Source: JBBQWS01 sp038210415
Lineage (GTDB): Bacteria > Actinomycetota > Actinomycetes > Prado026
Reading direction: 5' to 3'
NCBI GenBank assembly: GCA_038210415.1
Contig: JBBQWS010000073.1
Coordinates: forward strand, 1 to 13,803
DNA length: 13,803 bases
Translations under genes and position numbers: made by a program
Shown: piece by piece, positions 13,615 through 13,803 of the stretch
Numbering within the stretch: the stretch's first letter is position 1
Layout of the letters: each line of letters starts with the position of its first letter
The notes under the pieces: model-generated
What the model was told of the DNA's origin: nothing
What the model saw: the letters and a program-made list of their open reading frames with translations, nothing else
The model's database searches: none

Positions 13615-13803
13615 TTGGCAAACCCGTGGCACGCGCTGCCCGCCGGCTCGGACCCCCGCGCCCTGTCGCGGTCGATCTCGGCGGCGCACGACGACTTCTT
13701 GGCCGGCGGACGCGCGCCAGCGAGCGTGCGCTCGGTCGTGGCGGAGTCCTGGCAGCGGTGCCTGCGCGACGGCGTCGACCCCGAGCGCTCGCTCGCCCCT
13801 CTG
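13615..13803 (+). CDS. GAF-type transcriptional regulator, N-terminal part (runs off right edge)
   Basis: 63 codons are open from a TTG at 13615, preceded by a good ribosome binding site (GGAGG, 13605-13609, 5 bases away). The text LSRSISAAHDDFLAGG, VRSVVAESWQRCLRDGVDPE is the usual opening of actinobacterial GAF/helix-turn-helix regulators of the AcoR-like type, where a Val-x-x-Ser-Trp-x-Arg-(S/C)-x-x-x-Gly-Val-Asp-Pro motif precedes the GAF domain. The regulated target is unknown. It begins about 50 bases after the cyclase remnant. The call depends on the N-terminal motif only, since the sensor and DNA-binding domains lie beyond the window. Confidence 0.75.
   Translation, partial: MANPWHALPAGSDPRALSRSISAAHDDFLAGGRAPASVRSVVAESWQRCLRDGVDPERSLAPL

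Overview
This window is GC-rich, with strong G/C bias at third codon positions, frequent GTG starts, F420-type and WS/DGAT enzymes and mostly short intergenic gaps. That points to a high-GC actinobacterium. A Nocardioides-like lineage is plausible, but I infer this from gene content and have not measured it. The window holds about a dozen intact genes, two genes cut by the window edges, and a notable number of decayed gene pieces near both ends.

Positions 1-2905 look like a worn genomic island. At the left edge is the start of a secreted-protein gene on the minus strand. Then follow two convergent 5'-truncated coding pieces (237-515 plus, 530-643 minus), a cluster of short repeats, a string resembling the 3' end of a tRNA-Leu (778-799), a hairpin, and the C-terminal piece of a tyrosine recombinase (944-1117, minus). 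A near-copy of the tRNA-like string lies at 2888-2903. Between the two copies are an NTF2-like gene, another C-terminal gene fragment and a fasciclin lipoprotein gene with a clear terminator. The simplest reading is an old tRNA-targeted integrative element that has mostly decayed.

Positions 2909-9631 are all on the minus strand: a TMEM175-type potassium channel, a membrane GGDEF-EAL protein with both active sites intact, a tightly overlapped four-gene redox operon, and an alanine-dehydrogenase-like enzyme. In transcription order the redox operon encodes an Ala/Pro-rich membrane-anchored protein, a ferric-reductase-like heme b membrane protein, a NuoF-like flavo-iron-sulfur subunit and a three-cysteine ferredoxin. 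Each junction is a 4-bp ATGA overlap. I infer an NAD(P)H or ferredoxin to membrane-heme electron path. A nearly perfect 34-nt inverted repeat separates it from the GGDEF-EAL gene.

Positions 9753-13042 form a plus-strand operon: WS/DGAT acyltransferase, SRPBCC protein, VOC protein and an F420-type LLM oxidoreductase. It is divergent from the alanine-dehydrogenase-like gene, and the shared 120-bp gap holds a DosR/DevR-like box. This suggests hypoxia or dormancy control of storage-lipid synthesis. After it come the frameshifted remains of a lycopene cyclase and the start of a GAF-type transcriptional regulator that runs off the right edge.
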